NCBI RefSeq assembly: GCF_945859705.1
Contig: NC_079134.1
Location: 86,136,973-86,200,972 of the forward strand
Reading direction: 5' to 3'
DNA: 64,000 bases
DNA from: Episyrphus balteatus
Taxonomy: Eukaryota > Arthropoda > Insecta > Diptera > Syrphidae
This document shows, piece by piece, positions 40,147 to 49,810 of this stretch (position 1 is its first letter; each line of letters opens with the position of its first letter). Position numbers and translations under genes: made by a program. Below the pieces are notes generated by a model. It worked only from the letters and a program-made list of their open reading frames with translations. It did no database searches and was not told the DNA's origin.

Positions 40147-40822
40147 GTTATTTGAGTGCCGATCTGCCTCCCATTGGCAACGCACGCGAAAGCTTCGTCT
40201 CGTTTAATTAAAGTTTTCTCGTTGTGTCTCTGTTTTTTTTTTTTTTTGTCACTTGCTCTTTGTTTAAGGTTATAACTTTTAATAAAAAAAAATAAATAAA
40301 TACTAAAATTGCCACCCACCACTCCAAACATTAAATTAATTTAAATAATAAAACCCAAAAATAATCCGCGCCGAGAAATAAAAATAAATAATAAAAAAAA
40401 AAGTAACCAAAATGCAAGCAAACCATCTTTTCATCACATCATCACACAAAACACCAACAACAACAACACCAACCACTGCATTAACAGCAACAAAAACCAA
40501 ATATCAACCGGTTTAAGTGATAAAAAAAAATTGTTTGTCGCGATAAGCAAATTGGCAATGAGCACAGTGAGTAATCCTTTCATTTCCCTTCCCATCTTCT
40601 TTCGCAATTAGTTTTGCATAGCAGCTATGGTACATAATCACAGTTGTTATCAATCTAACTCGGATAGATTATTGATTGTCTTACTAAATAGCCAACAGGG
40701 GCAGATCAGTTCAAGTTGTCACTAGTGACAATTTGTTTTGTGAAGTTTCAATTGGGATTTAGACAAGTGAATCATTATAGGTAATTGTCCGAATAGGTTT
40801 TAGATAGTTTTGAGATTTTTTA
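40147..40822. other. Leader of the gag relic and 5' region of the LINE
   Basis: No gene seen. 40150-40380 lies upstream of the minus-strand gag start and may be its old untranslated leader; I found no convincing primer site or LTR. 40390-40560 is A- and CAACA-rich. The border with the plus-strand LINE is not defined; the stretch just before 40823 may be LINE 5' sequence. Confidence 0.4.
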
Positions 40823-43620
40823 ATGGTTTGTGAATTCAGGGTCGATTATGCCAACGTTCGTGGGCTAAGATCTAATTTCTGTGACGTGTATATTTACACT
40901 GTACAAAACAGGCCAGCTGTTTTGGCACTGAGTGAAACACAAATAGGTGAAAATACAGACTGTTCTGAATTTAATCTATTTGGGTATAGCTTGGTGCAAT
41001 TATTCTTTTCCCACCATGGTCTCGCCGTTTATATTAGAAACGATGTCGCATACCAACTTCAACCACAATACGGTCTATGTACAAATACATATTTTAATTT
41101 CATGTGGTTTAAATTCACGGTTAATAAGCGCATCATTCATACCTGTTTTATTTATCGGAGCCCTAATCTGGACAGTAATTCAACTTCTAACAAACTTGAT
41201 GCTCTGTCCGACTCCATTCAAAGGATTGTTACCCTTTATCCTCGCACTGAAATCGTTATTACGGGCGATTTCAATGTACAGAATTCTTCGTGGCTTCGCT
41301 TTTTCTGGCCAGACAACACCCGAAGGAAGGTTTGCCAAGATCTTTGCTGAGTTAAACCACCTAACTCAGCTTGTCGACGAGCCGACTCGAATATCGGACG
41401 TTAATGGTCGAGCTGAAAACACTCTAGACTTGTTCCTTACCTCTGACCCTGATAAATACACTGTTAGTGTATTATCGCCTCTAGGCACATCAGACCATTG
41501 TGTCATATCAGCGAATTTCTCGTGTCAAACAAACCCAGTTAAAGAAAAAGCACCAAGAAGAACCGTTTGGCAATACGAGAAAGCCAACTGGGAGGGACTT
41601 AACGAATTCTTCAAAAACTTTAACTGGTCGCTATGCTTCCTCGATAGTGCCGTTGATTCCAGTGCTGATATGATAACAAATTTAATTCTCTCCGGAATGA
41701 GAAATTTTATCCCGAATAGGGTTAAAACAATCAAACCGAAAGAGAATGCATGGTTTGATTCGAGCTGCAAAGAGGTTATCAGGGTTAAAGAGGCAAGCTT
41801 TCGAAGCTATAAAGCCAATCCCACTGAGGAAAACCGAAAAAAGTTCAAACAAGCTAGAAAGGCCAGCAACGCCCATATTCGACGAACCAAATTTTTGCAT
41901 GAACAAGAATTAAGGCAAAAAATACTACAATGTCCCAAAGGTAGTAAAAATGTTTGGTCATTAGTAAAAAATATTCGCAACACTACCTCGTCGTCGGTTC
42001 CAACGCTCGTCTTCAATGTCACTCCATTTGTTAGCTCTGTTGACAAAGCTAACCTACTTGCGAGGCAGTTCGCTGCCAACTCAACACTGTCTGATAGTGT
42101 CATGACTCCGCCAGTAGGTACTTGAGCGCGTAAACGGATTCATGGGACAAATCTTCTTTCGCACTCGTACAGTAGCAAGAGTTCTTAAAGATCTTGACAT
42201 ACACAAATCCGCTGGCCCGGATAGTATCCCCCCCATCGTTCTGAAGAGGTGTTCTTCCACGCTAGCAAAACCACTGCGTAATCTTTTTCATCTGTCCTAT
42301 TCTACTGGTCTCTTCCCGAGTAGGTGGAGAACAGCATTTGTCCAGCCTATCCCTAAAAAAGGCGAATCTTCCTCACCCTCAAACTACCGACCGATCGCAC
42401 TTACGTCCCTTCTTTCCAAGGTCATGGAAACGTTGATTAACTTTCAACTTAAGAAATATCTTGAGGAACGGAAGCTTCTTAATGACCGGCAGTACGGCTT
42501 TTGTAGCAACAAGTCCACTGGTGATCTGATAGTTTATCTCACCGAGCAGTGGAACAAATCTTTACATCGTTTTGGAGAAAGTAAGATTGTTGCACTTGAT
42601 ATTTCAAAAGCATTTGATAGAGTTTGGTATCAAGCTCTTCTTTCGAAAATGCGTGCTTTTGGCGTCGATGAATCTCTTCTTCGTTGGATTAGAAATTACC
42701 TTTCGAACCGTTCAATACAAGTCGTATTGGATGGATTCAAGTCTGAAACCCACAAAATAAATGCTGGTGTGCCACAGGGCTCCGTTCTGTCTCTGACTCC
42801 CTTTCTCATTTTTATAAATGATCTCCTGTCTGAAACTTCTAATCCACTCAACTGTTTTGCAGATGATAGCCTTTGCGGCTAAATATAATAAGCTCATTAA
42901 ATTCTGATCTTAATAGCATTGTCCAATGGGGAATAAGAAATCGCGTAGAATTTAATTCTTCCAAAACTCAATGCTGCTTACTATCATTAAAGCGGAACAT
43001 GTCTCCCATGTCACTATCCATGAGTGGTACTTGCATCGAGGAAACCGAAAAGCTTTCCATCCTTGGTATGTGCATTACAAACCACCTCCTGTGGAATGGA
43101 CACATATTTGACACCGCTAAATCCACTGCAAAATGTTTAGGTTTCCTCCGAAGATGCAAGAAATTGTTCTCCCCGTCTGATCTAGCAATTATTTATAAGG
43201 CGTACATTCGTCCAAAGCTTGAATATAACTCCCACATCTGGGCAGGTGCTCCAATAACCTCGTTGAGTTTCTTGGATAGAATACAAAATAGAGCTATAAA
43301 AATGATAGGTGATAGATCAATAACTGATACAATTACGTCTCTTGAGCACCGTCGTAACGTATCATGTCTCACGTTGTTCTATCGTTATTTTTAAAAGCAG
43401 TGCTCCGACGAAATAGCTAGTTGCATTCCTCTCCTGAAACAATTCAACCGTAATACTCGCGCTTCAAGGAATGCTTTATCATTTCTTAATGTATACTAAC
43501 ACTAATTGTTTGCAGGTTTGCAGTTAGAACGTTAAAACGAACTATTGTTTTTATCTTTAAATAACAATATACTGCAATCCTACCGACTGCGCCAGAAATA
43601 AATTTATTAAAATTGAAATT
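40823..43620 (+). pseudogene. LINE (APE endonuclease + reverse transcriptase), broken
   Basis: Three frames together give one non-LTR retrotransposon ORF2. 40823-41350: endonuclease with YANVRGLRSNF, ALSETQI (catalytic Glu), HGLAVYIRNDVAY, CFIYRSPN and ITGDFNV. After a one-base shift near 41290 the next frame (to 42125) carries LGTSDHCVI and a linker. 42142-42882: RT with KSAGPDSIPP, NYRPIALTSLLSKVMET, ALDISKAFDRVWY and GVPQGSVL; the FADDS motif is followed by a stop. 42873-43394 adds the post-RT part (IVQWGIRNRVEFN, YIRPKLEYNSHIWAG, LEHRRNVSCLTLFYRYF). The 3' end lies near 43620 (aaattgaaatttaaaaaa). At least three frame breaks and a small deletion after FADD make it inactive. The jockey/CR1-like superfamily is likely; the clade is not assigned. 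Confidence 0.9.
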
Positions 43621-44119
43621 TAAAAAAATAATTTTTATTTATTCTTTGTTCTGAATCTATCTTAAGACTAGCATTTGTATTTATTTTTATTAATTGCTAT
43701 ACCTCGGTTTTCAACATGTGATATGCAAGCTTGCATTAACAATGTGCAAGATTGCATTCACATGTTGCAATCAAATAGTACTTAGAATTATTGTGAATTA
43801 TGTGAACTGAAAATGCAAAATTCTAGGAATATTTGATACATTAATATGTACCTAGATCGTTGCAAAGTGCAACGAACTTATTTATTAAATAATATTTTTA
43901 TTGGAGGCATGTGTAAGAACTAGTCTCATTAATGTACGCTCATGGCCCAAAAACGCCCCATCTCCTTGGTTTTTTTCACAAATTTAAAACTGTAGATTAC
44001 AAGTACCTACATCACAAGAAACTGGTGATGGTGAAACAAAATTAATCGATTTTTTCACAAATATTGTGAAAATTACTTGTTATTACAAATTTGTAAGTTG
44101 TTTCACCAACCCTGAGCCC
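43621..44119. other. AT-rich spacer
   Basis: No gene seen. 43700-43870 contains repeated aacatgtgatatgcaa / ttgcatt-like words; otherwise nothing stands out. Confidence 0.4.
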
Positions 44120-44215
44120 TGGTGGTACCTCTTGCGGGTGGCAATAATGGAGTGGATGTAGTGCTTGACTGCTAATCTGGAGGTGTGGGTTCGAGCCCTC
44201 CCTCAGGTAGCATTC
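44120..44215 (+). repeat. tRNA-Ser-like SINE head
   Basis: GTGGCAATAATGGAGTGG (near 44138) could be a degenerate box A, GACTGCTAATCT (44167-44178) equals the anticodon loop of tRNA-Ser(GCT), and GGGTTCGAGCCC (44187-44198) is a good box B. The ends TACCT/AGGTA can pair as a short acceptor stem, but the other stems are poor and the Ser long arm is missing. It is followed by a T-rich run and a non-tRNA tail. Best read as a tRNA-derived SINE or a tRNA pseudogene rather than a working tRNA. Confidence 0.5.
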
Positions 44216-44439
44216 TTTTTTTTACCCCCCAGCTTGGAAGCCACCCGTGGTATTATATGAGATAATAATCATCTTCTTCTCAATTCACTGTTCCAACAAA
44301 AAATTCTTTTCTATCTTTCTATACCTTTTAATTAGTGCCGTGCAGTATGCATTTAAAAGACCTTAGGTCTTATAGTTAAAATTTATTATATTATTATTAT
44401 TAAAATATTATAACTACCTCTTCATTGAAAATAAATTAA

Positions 44440-44862
44440 TGCCAGACAGTTTTAACCACAGCATTACCCCCAACCCCCACCAGACATCCTTGAAGAGTCC
44501 CGAAATAGCGACTTTTATACAAAAGTCAAAATATTATTTTTCGAATGATGTATAACCGTCTGGTGGTAACTATTAACCCTTTAAAAATCAACAATACTTC
44601 CTAATAGAAGAAAAAATAGTGCCATACGTTTTAACCACAGCATTACCCGCCCACCAGACGTCCTTGAAGAGTCCCGAAATAGCGACTTTTATACAAAAGT
44701 CAGAATATTATTTTTCGTATGATGTATAACCGTCTCGTGGTAGCTCTTTAAAAATCAACACTAGTACCTAATAGCAAATAAATAAGTGTCAGACGTTTTA
44801 ACCACGGCATTACCCCCACCAGACATCCTTGAAGAGTCCCAAAATAGTGACTTTCATACAAA
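44440..44862. repeat. Tandem repeat, ~170 bp period, about 2.5 copies
   Basis: Starts at about 44440, 44622 and 44788, each with gtttaaccacagcattaccc... ccaccagac... tccttgaagagtccc... tagcgacttttatacaaaag. Copies 1 and 2 continue with ttatttttcg... gatgtataaccgtct, copy 3 stops earlier. No coding function: the 67-codon frame at 44786-44989 spans copy 3 and its flank. Confidence 0.85.
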
Positions 44863-44998
44863 AGTATGTACAAGAAAAAAATTGTTCTACAGTAACGCTC
44901 TATTTGCAAAGTTTATAGCATTGAATATTTTCAAATATAAGTGGACACCCAGGGAAACTTCCGCTGTAAAATCACTGTTTCTAGTATAGTGCGTTGAA

Positions 44999-45078
44999 TT
45001 AAAAAAGCAAATCCAACAATCCAAAAGCAAATCCAACAATCCAAAAGCAAATCCAGCAACCCAAAATCAAATCCTAAA
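44999..45078. repeat. Short tandem repeat, ~19-20 bp unit
   Basis: AAAAGCAAATCCAACAATCC repeats about 3.5 times with small changes (ccagcaaccc in the third copy, atcaaatcc in the last). Confidence 0.85.
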
Positions 45079-45115
45079 CAGCTTATATAGATAAAAGTTT
45101 ACCTATTTCAAAAAG

Positions 45116-45310
45116 TGGAGATAGGTGAATGTCTATTAAGTTTACCTGCCTAGGTTCGAATCTGAAGGGAAATTGAGATTGTTTTTTTTTTTTTTAAAGT
45201 TTGTCAAAAAAAATCTCCAAAAAAAAAAAAAAAAAAAACAATTTAAATTTTTATCGGTATTCGAACCTAGGCCACTATGAGTAAAAGGCATCGTCCTTGT
45301 TCTCTACCCT
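45116..45310. repeat. Two SINE-like copies facing each other
   Basis: 45116-45182 (plus) repeats the SINE at 9141-9222, with intact box B CCTAGGTTCGAATCTG. 45248-45310 carries the same head inverted (reverse complement: GTGGCCTAGGTTCGAATACC). Poly-T and poly-A lie between them, so the pair forms a tail-to-tail hairpin. Confidence 0.5.
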
Positions 45311-45826
45311 AATATGACTTTTCACTATACGAAAACTTATATCAATATAAGCTCTTTGAAATGTATAATAATAATTATAGGTAATTACATATTAATTTTT
45401 TTATGAAGGTTTAAAAAAATTATAAGTTAAGACTCAACTCGAAGAAGTAGTTCATCTATCTTCCGGTTCATTATGTTCGCATGAGTAATCTGCGGTGTCA
45501 CTTCTATTTGTAATAATTATTCAATGGTTTATAGATACCTATTACCTACTCTGTTAATACTAATGGTATGCGGTTAGCGTTTGCCCACACTTCTCATAAT
45601 GATTACTTGTTTAATTTTGTTCTATTTTTTCTTCCACCGTTTTTAAGAAATCACAAACTACTACATTTATTACACCTTATTTAAGGTAAGAAGAAACTCT
45701 TCCAGTCATGATGTATCGATGAAACGTCAGTTTGAAGAACGAAATACATAGCTAGATGACATTTTGATGCAGATGGTACGTTTTTATTATCCACAAAAAG
45801 AAAATCTTTTTTATTTTTTGTTTCAG

Positions 45827-46031
45827 ATCTCAATCAAATATAATTGAACTGAATAGGTCTTAATAACAAAAATATGAACAAGCAACCAGATTTTCATAAA
45901 GTTACAATGAACCAAGAGCAGCTTCAAAACTATACTGGAAGAGAAAATAAATCAGTAATAGGCAGTAACCGAAAGGACTATGCAAAAATTGACTTTGGCT
46001 CAATGGGAGTTAACTTAAAAGAGCATTTCAT
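45827..46031 (+). CDS. Candidate host-gene coding exon
   Basis: A strong splice acceptor (T-rich tract then TTTCAG, ending 45826) is followed by ~47 bases without an earlier ATG. Next come ATG at 45874 and an open frame of 53 codons (start MNKQPDFHKVTMNQEQ, later NRKDYAKIDFGSMGVN, KEHFM), ending either at TAA 46033-46035 or, more likely, at the donor CAT|GTAAGC at 46031/46032. The frame is polar and low in the AT-run codons seen in chance ORFs here, and the surroundings are not repetitive. I do not recognise the protein. No following exon was identified in the window. It could still be chance. Confidence 0.4.
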
Positions 46032-46313
46032 GTAAGCTTTACATTTTTTTACATACTTTTTTTTAAATAATACGACAAATTATATTGTAAGCTTTTTCTC
46101 AAATTATATTAGAAGTGGTATTAAAATAAAATCAGAAAATTGGAGGAAATTCAGGGAATACATATTTTTTGTTAAATTTTTTCGTATAATTGCATTTAGG
46201 CTGCTGTTTTCTGTCAATTTTATTATAATTTTTGAACAACAACTTGAAGGTGCTACTACCAAGTCTTATGGCTAGACGTTAGAGTTACAGCTGCATCACG
46301 AATGCTAATCCCA

Positions 46314-46600
46314 TCATCCCTTCAAGCAAGAAAACGGAGGTCAGAAAAGAAACTCCGACCTCCGACCGAGAAAAGCGGGATTGCACTCACACACTTGCAA
46401 CTTTTTGTGTATGAACACAAAGTCGAAGGAGAAATCGTGGTGAATAAACCAATACATATAAAATCGGCTCCGCGGTGATTATAATTTCCATACTAATTTG
46501 AGCCGCCTTCGGACCCGTTTCTGAGCCGAAGTCGGACTCAGCTCCGCCCGAGGTGGAGCGGATTCGGACCGAGGTCGGACTTTTTTGCTTGAAGGGATCA
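46314..46600. mobile_element. Small MITE, ends CCCTTCAAGCAA
   Basis: Left end CCCTTCAAGCAAGAAAACGG (46319 onward) and right end reverse complement CCCTTCAAGCAAAAAAGTCC (to 46596) form short TIRs. The inside is unusually GC-rich with repeated gacctccgacc / cggaccgaggtcgga words in both orientations. No clear target duplication; flanks catc / gatc are suggestive only. The antisense 84-codon frame here is not a gene. Confidence 0.65.
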
Positions 46601-47530
46601 GACTCCTGTATTTGGTGGTGGTAAGTGTAGTAGATTTTCATTTTTATTCGAAAAACTTTTTCCGTATTGAACTCAGAAGGAGGCTAGTACACTACATATG
46701 GGTCAAAATCATGGAAAATTTGATGCGCAGGCATTTTTTTATGAAAATACCATTTATTTAAAGCTTTTTTCTCATTTACCAATTAAAATAGTAGGCAAGC
46801 ATCTACGAATGTATTTGTTTCGGTTAGAAAAGTTTTCATTTCTTTTTTATTGCATCTAATATACCCAAAAAGCTTTCCCGGACATGTCCATAACTTAAAA
46901 ACTGAAAATCAAATGGCTTAAAATCACATAAAAGTTAATTATTTTTGAGTAGGTATTTCTTTTCTTAATACTTCATTTACACAATACTCTTTATAAATTG
47001 GTACATCTCTTAGAAAAAAATTAAGTTTTGTTATTTTTTATACATTAATAAAAGTTGTCCCAAGAAAAATGACGCCTAAAACCAACATTTCTTAAAGTAT
47101 CAATATTTTAATCATTTAACGTGCAAGAGGGTGCAGCAAGCAGTTTTTAAAGTTGATTTTATATAGATTTATCATTCCACACCTATTTTTATGGATAAAT
47201 ATATAAAATGTATTACGAAGCTAGTTTTAGTTTCATTTTTAAGGTGCGTACATCAATTAACCGTCATTCCGGGAACGCTTATTTTGGCGTTTAGTTGGAT
47301 TGAAATTTTAATTTTTTGGTGATGTTATGTTAAAAAATCAAGGCCACTACAACATAATCGCAAAAATATTTCTTTTTACTTTTTGTAATGTAGTCTGACG
47401 CTCATAATTTTGCATTTTTTAGATATTTTTACTCAGTATCCTATCTAAGTATGGCTGTCATACACACTTTTATCATAAAAGTTACAAAAAAAAAAAAACA
47501 AAAGAAAAAAAAAAGAGTGTGTGTAGTGTG
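46601..47530. other. Spacer left of the errantivirus
   Basis: No gene or repeat recognised. The last part (47475-47534) is A-rich then an alternating GTGTGTGTA stretch ending in TACA, the kind of pyrimidine-purine target that gypsy-type integrases favour. Confidence 0.45.
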
Positions 47531-47534
47531 TACA

Positions 47535-48078
47535 AGTTTTATCCGATATCACTTGTGCGCCTCCACAATAAATTAAAACAAAATAGCGAGACCTAAACAA
47601 ATAAACAATACAACATTGTATCGATCTACAATGTTGGATCATAGCATATACCCTTCTGGTGTATTCTAATATTTATCTTGTAATAATAAACTGCGACATC
47701 CAAGCATCCACTGTTAGATGCTGTGTCATCATTTTAAGTAGTAATAAACTTCGACATCCAAGCATCCGCTAGAGCAACTGTAAGATGCTGTGTCATCATT
47801 TTTAAACAAAGAACATTGTAACGATTCCCAGTTGGATCATTCCAAATATCAAAATTATAATTTAATCTTAAGTTGGCTTTCGCAGAAGATACATTAAATC
47901 TTAAGTTGGCTTTCGCAGAAGATACATTAAATCTTAAGTGTACTTTCGGACGAGATACATGAAATCTTAAGTCGACCATCGAACAAGATACTTCGTATCT
48001 TAAGAAAACCTTTGAGATTCAAACTAATAAATTTATTTCTTTTTTAAAAAATATTTTAAAGAAGTTTAATTTAAAATT
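47535..48078 (+). repeat. 5' LTR (544 bp)
   Basis: Identical to 54487-55030 except one base. It contains a ~65 bp imperfect duplication (gacatccaagcatcc... gatgctgtgtcatcattt at 47693-47735 and 47753-47802) and a run of four ~33 bp repeats (aatcttaagttggctttcgc, later copies variant) at 47867-48003. The U3/R/U5 borders are not certain; TATA-like attctaatatttat is near 47665. Confidence 0.95.
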
Positions 48079-48095
48079 GGCGCAGTCGGTAGGAT
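48078..48095 (+). other. Primer binding site, tRNA-Ser
   Basis: TGGCGCAGTCGGTAGGAT directly follows the 5' LTR, overlapping its last T. This is the tRNA-Ser-type primer site of 17.6/297-like insect elements. Confidence 0.9.
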
Positions 48096-48154
48096 CTCAT
48101 TAAAATAAAATGAGATTCAGTGATACGAATCAAAAAGAAAATCAAATTTAATAA

Positions 48155-48335
48155 AGTGAATAAGTGAATTAAACCAATCCATGTAAGGAACAATAAGTGT
48201 TTTAAATTTACAAACTCATAATTAAATCATTGATTACATAAGTGAATAAGTGAATTAAACCAATCCATTTAAGGAAAAATAAGTGTTTAAATTTTACTAA
48301 TTCACAACCAAACTATTGATTGTATCGAGTAACGA
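48155..48335 (+). repeat. Leader tandem duplication (~86 bp x 2)
   Basis: Two copies beginning gtgaataagtgaattaaacc (48158 and 48242), each followed by aatccat(g/t)taagga and aataagtgttt, with moderate divergence at the 3' halves. It lies in the untranslated leader between primer site and gag, the region that in gypsy holds insulator repeats; no such motif is clearly repeated here. Confidence 0.75.
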
Positions 48336-48763
48336 AAATACTTAACACAATAAATCGATTAGTGAAAATAATCAAACCAAAACCAAATTAAAGTGCTTTA
48401 TTGTATAAAAGAACAATAAAAGTGTTTTACAGAAAATATCCCAGCTCAAGCCAGTGCATATGGCCTATGCTGAAATTTCCGTAGAGGAAGGTATTTTCAG
48501 AAAATAAACAAATTGATCAAAATAAAATTAAAAAGTGTACACTCAAAATAAAACAAAGTAAAATAAAATAAAAAATTGTTTAAAGAAAATTAAATTCAAA
48601 AATATAACAAAACAAAATAAAAATTATTTGTTTAAAACTTTTGTGTGGAGAAAAAAAACGCACATTAAAAAATTAAAATTTATGGTTCATATTATAAAGT
48701 AAAAACTTTTTGAATCCAACGGCAAGTGGCATGATCGAAAGCCCCAACGAGTTCGAAAAATAG

Positions 48764-48863
48764 ATGAAGAAGATCATCAATAAATTGAACAGAAATTCAA
48801 AAGAAAAAAGAAGCCTACAATTCAACCAACAAAGGAATCTAGAAAATCACACCATGGATCAAC

Positions 48864-48902
<39 letters not shown>

Positions 48903-49810
48903 CAGCAGCACAAAACAACAATGGTAACAATATTAATATTAATAACAATGTTTTAATTCCAAGAGTCTTAGAACTCAATCCTTTAAAGTACATAGAAAGA
49001 TTATCTACTTTTGACGGTAAGACACAGGACTTACCTATTTTTATAAGTAACGTAGATGACATAATTCCAACATTACTGACATACAACGATCAAGGACAAA
49101 GAATGTGTATTAATTTATTAAAGTCCAAATTCATTGGTCGAGCTAGGCAAACTATTGAGATTCATTCTCACCTCACTCAATGGGCCGATATAAAGGCTAT
49201 CCTAATTCAAAATTTCGGGGGATTCAAAAACAGTTATCAACTGTATTATGACCTCAGAGCAGCACAGTTCAAATGTGATGTGCTTAAGTATTATAATTAT
49301 ATACAAAGAACTTTATCTTTGTTAAATCAAAAATGTTTACAGGAAAATAACCAGTTAGACGTTCCTAGAAATAACGAAACAGCCTTAAAAATTTTTAAAG
49401 AAAAACTTCCTGTTCATATGAGAACAATTTTATATTCCCTAAAGCCTTCCAGTATGGAAGCAGCACTCCACGAATTATCAGAAGCAGGTTTTGTAACTCA
49501 TAATTCTGATTCAAAACCCCAATCCAAAAATGAAAGTCCTAAAAATGATAGTAATTTTAGGAAAAATTCTAATAACAGAAATAATAACCATAATTACAAT
49601 AATAAAAATAACCAAAGACAAAATAACAATTATCAAAGAACTTACGAAAATAAACAATATCCTCAACAAGTTGAACCAATGGATATAGATCCAAGTTCAT
49701 CACAAGTAAGAAGAATTAACAAAACGAATTATATTAATAAAAACACTGAACATACAGAAGCAAATTTTCGGGATTCAGCCTCGGAAATTCACTTCCCTAT
49801 ATTAAGTTAG
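48764..49810 (+). CDS. gag: Errantivirus Gag
   Basis: 348 codons from ATG 48764; a second ATG at codon 31 (48854) lies just before a poly-alanine tract encoded by GCA repeats (48866-48908) and could be the true start. The middle matches insect errantivirus capsid: LELNPLKYIERLSTFDGK, then TWIDI-like WADIKAILIQNFGG and a helix-rich part to about residue 245. The C-terminal third is rich in Asn, Lys, Arg and Gln and has no CCHC zinc knuckle, as usual for errantiviruses; it probably binds RNA. The frame overlaps pol by about 60 bases and ends at TAG 49808-49810. Open and apparently undamaged. Confidence 0.93.

Noticed and set aside
47734..47979. 81-codon antisense frame, repeated at 54686-54931
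   Set aside because: It is within both LTRs and mirrors the 33 bp LTR repeats (repeated N-L-R-F-N-V-S-S-A-K-A).
47867..48003. Regular 33 bp repeats as a CRISPR array
   Set aside because: The repeats are directly adjacent without unique spacers, lie in a retroviral LTR, and the genome is eukaryotic.
48859..49086. Antisense poly-alanine frame
   Set aside because: Shadow of the GCA repeats in gag.
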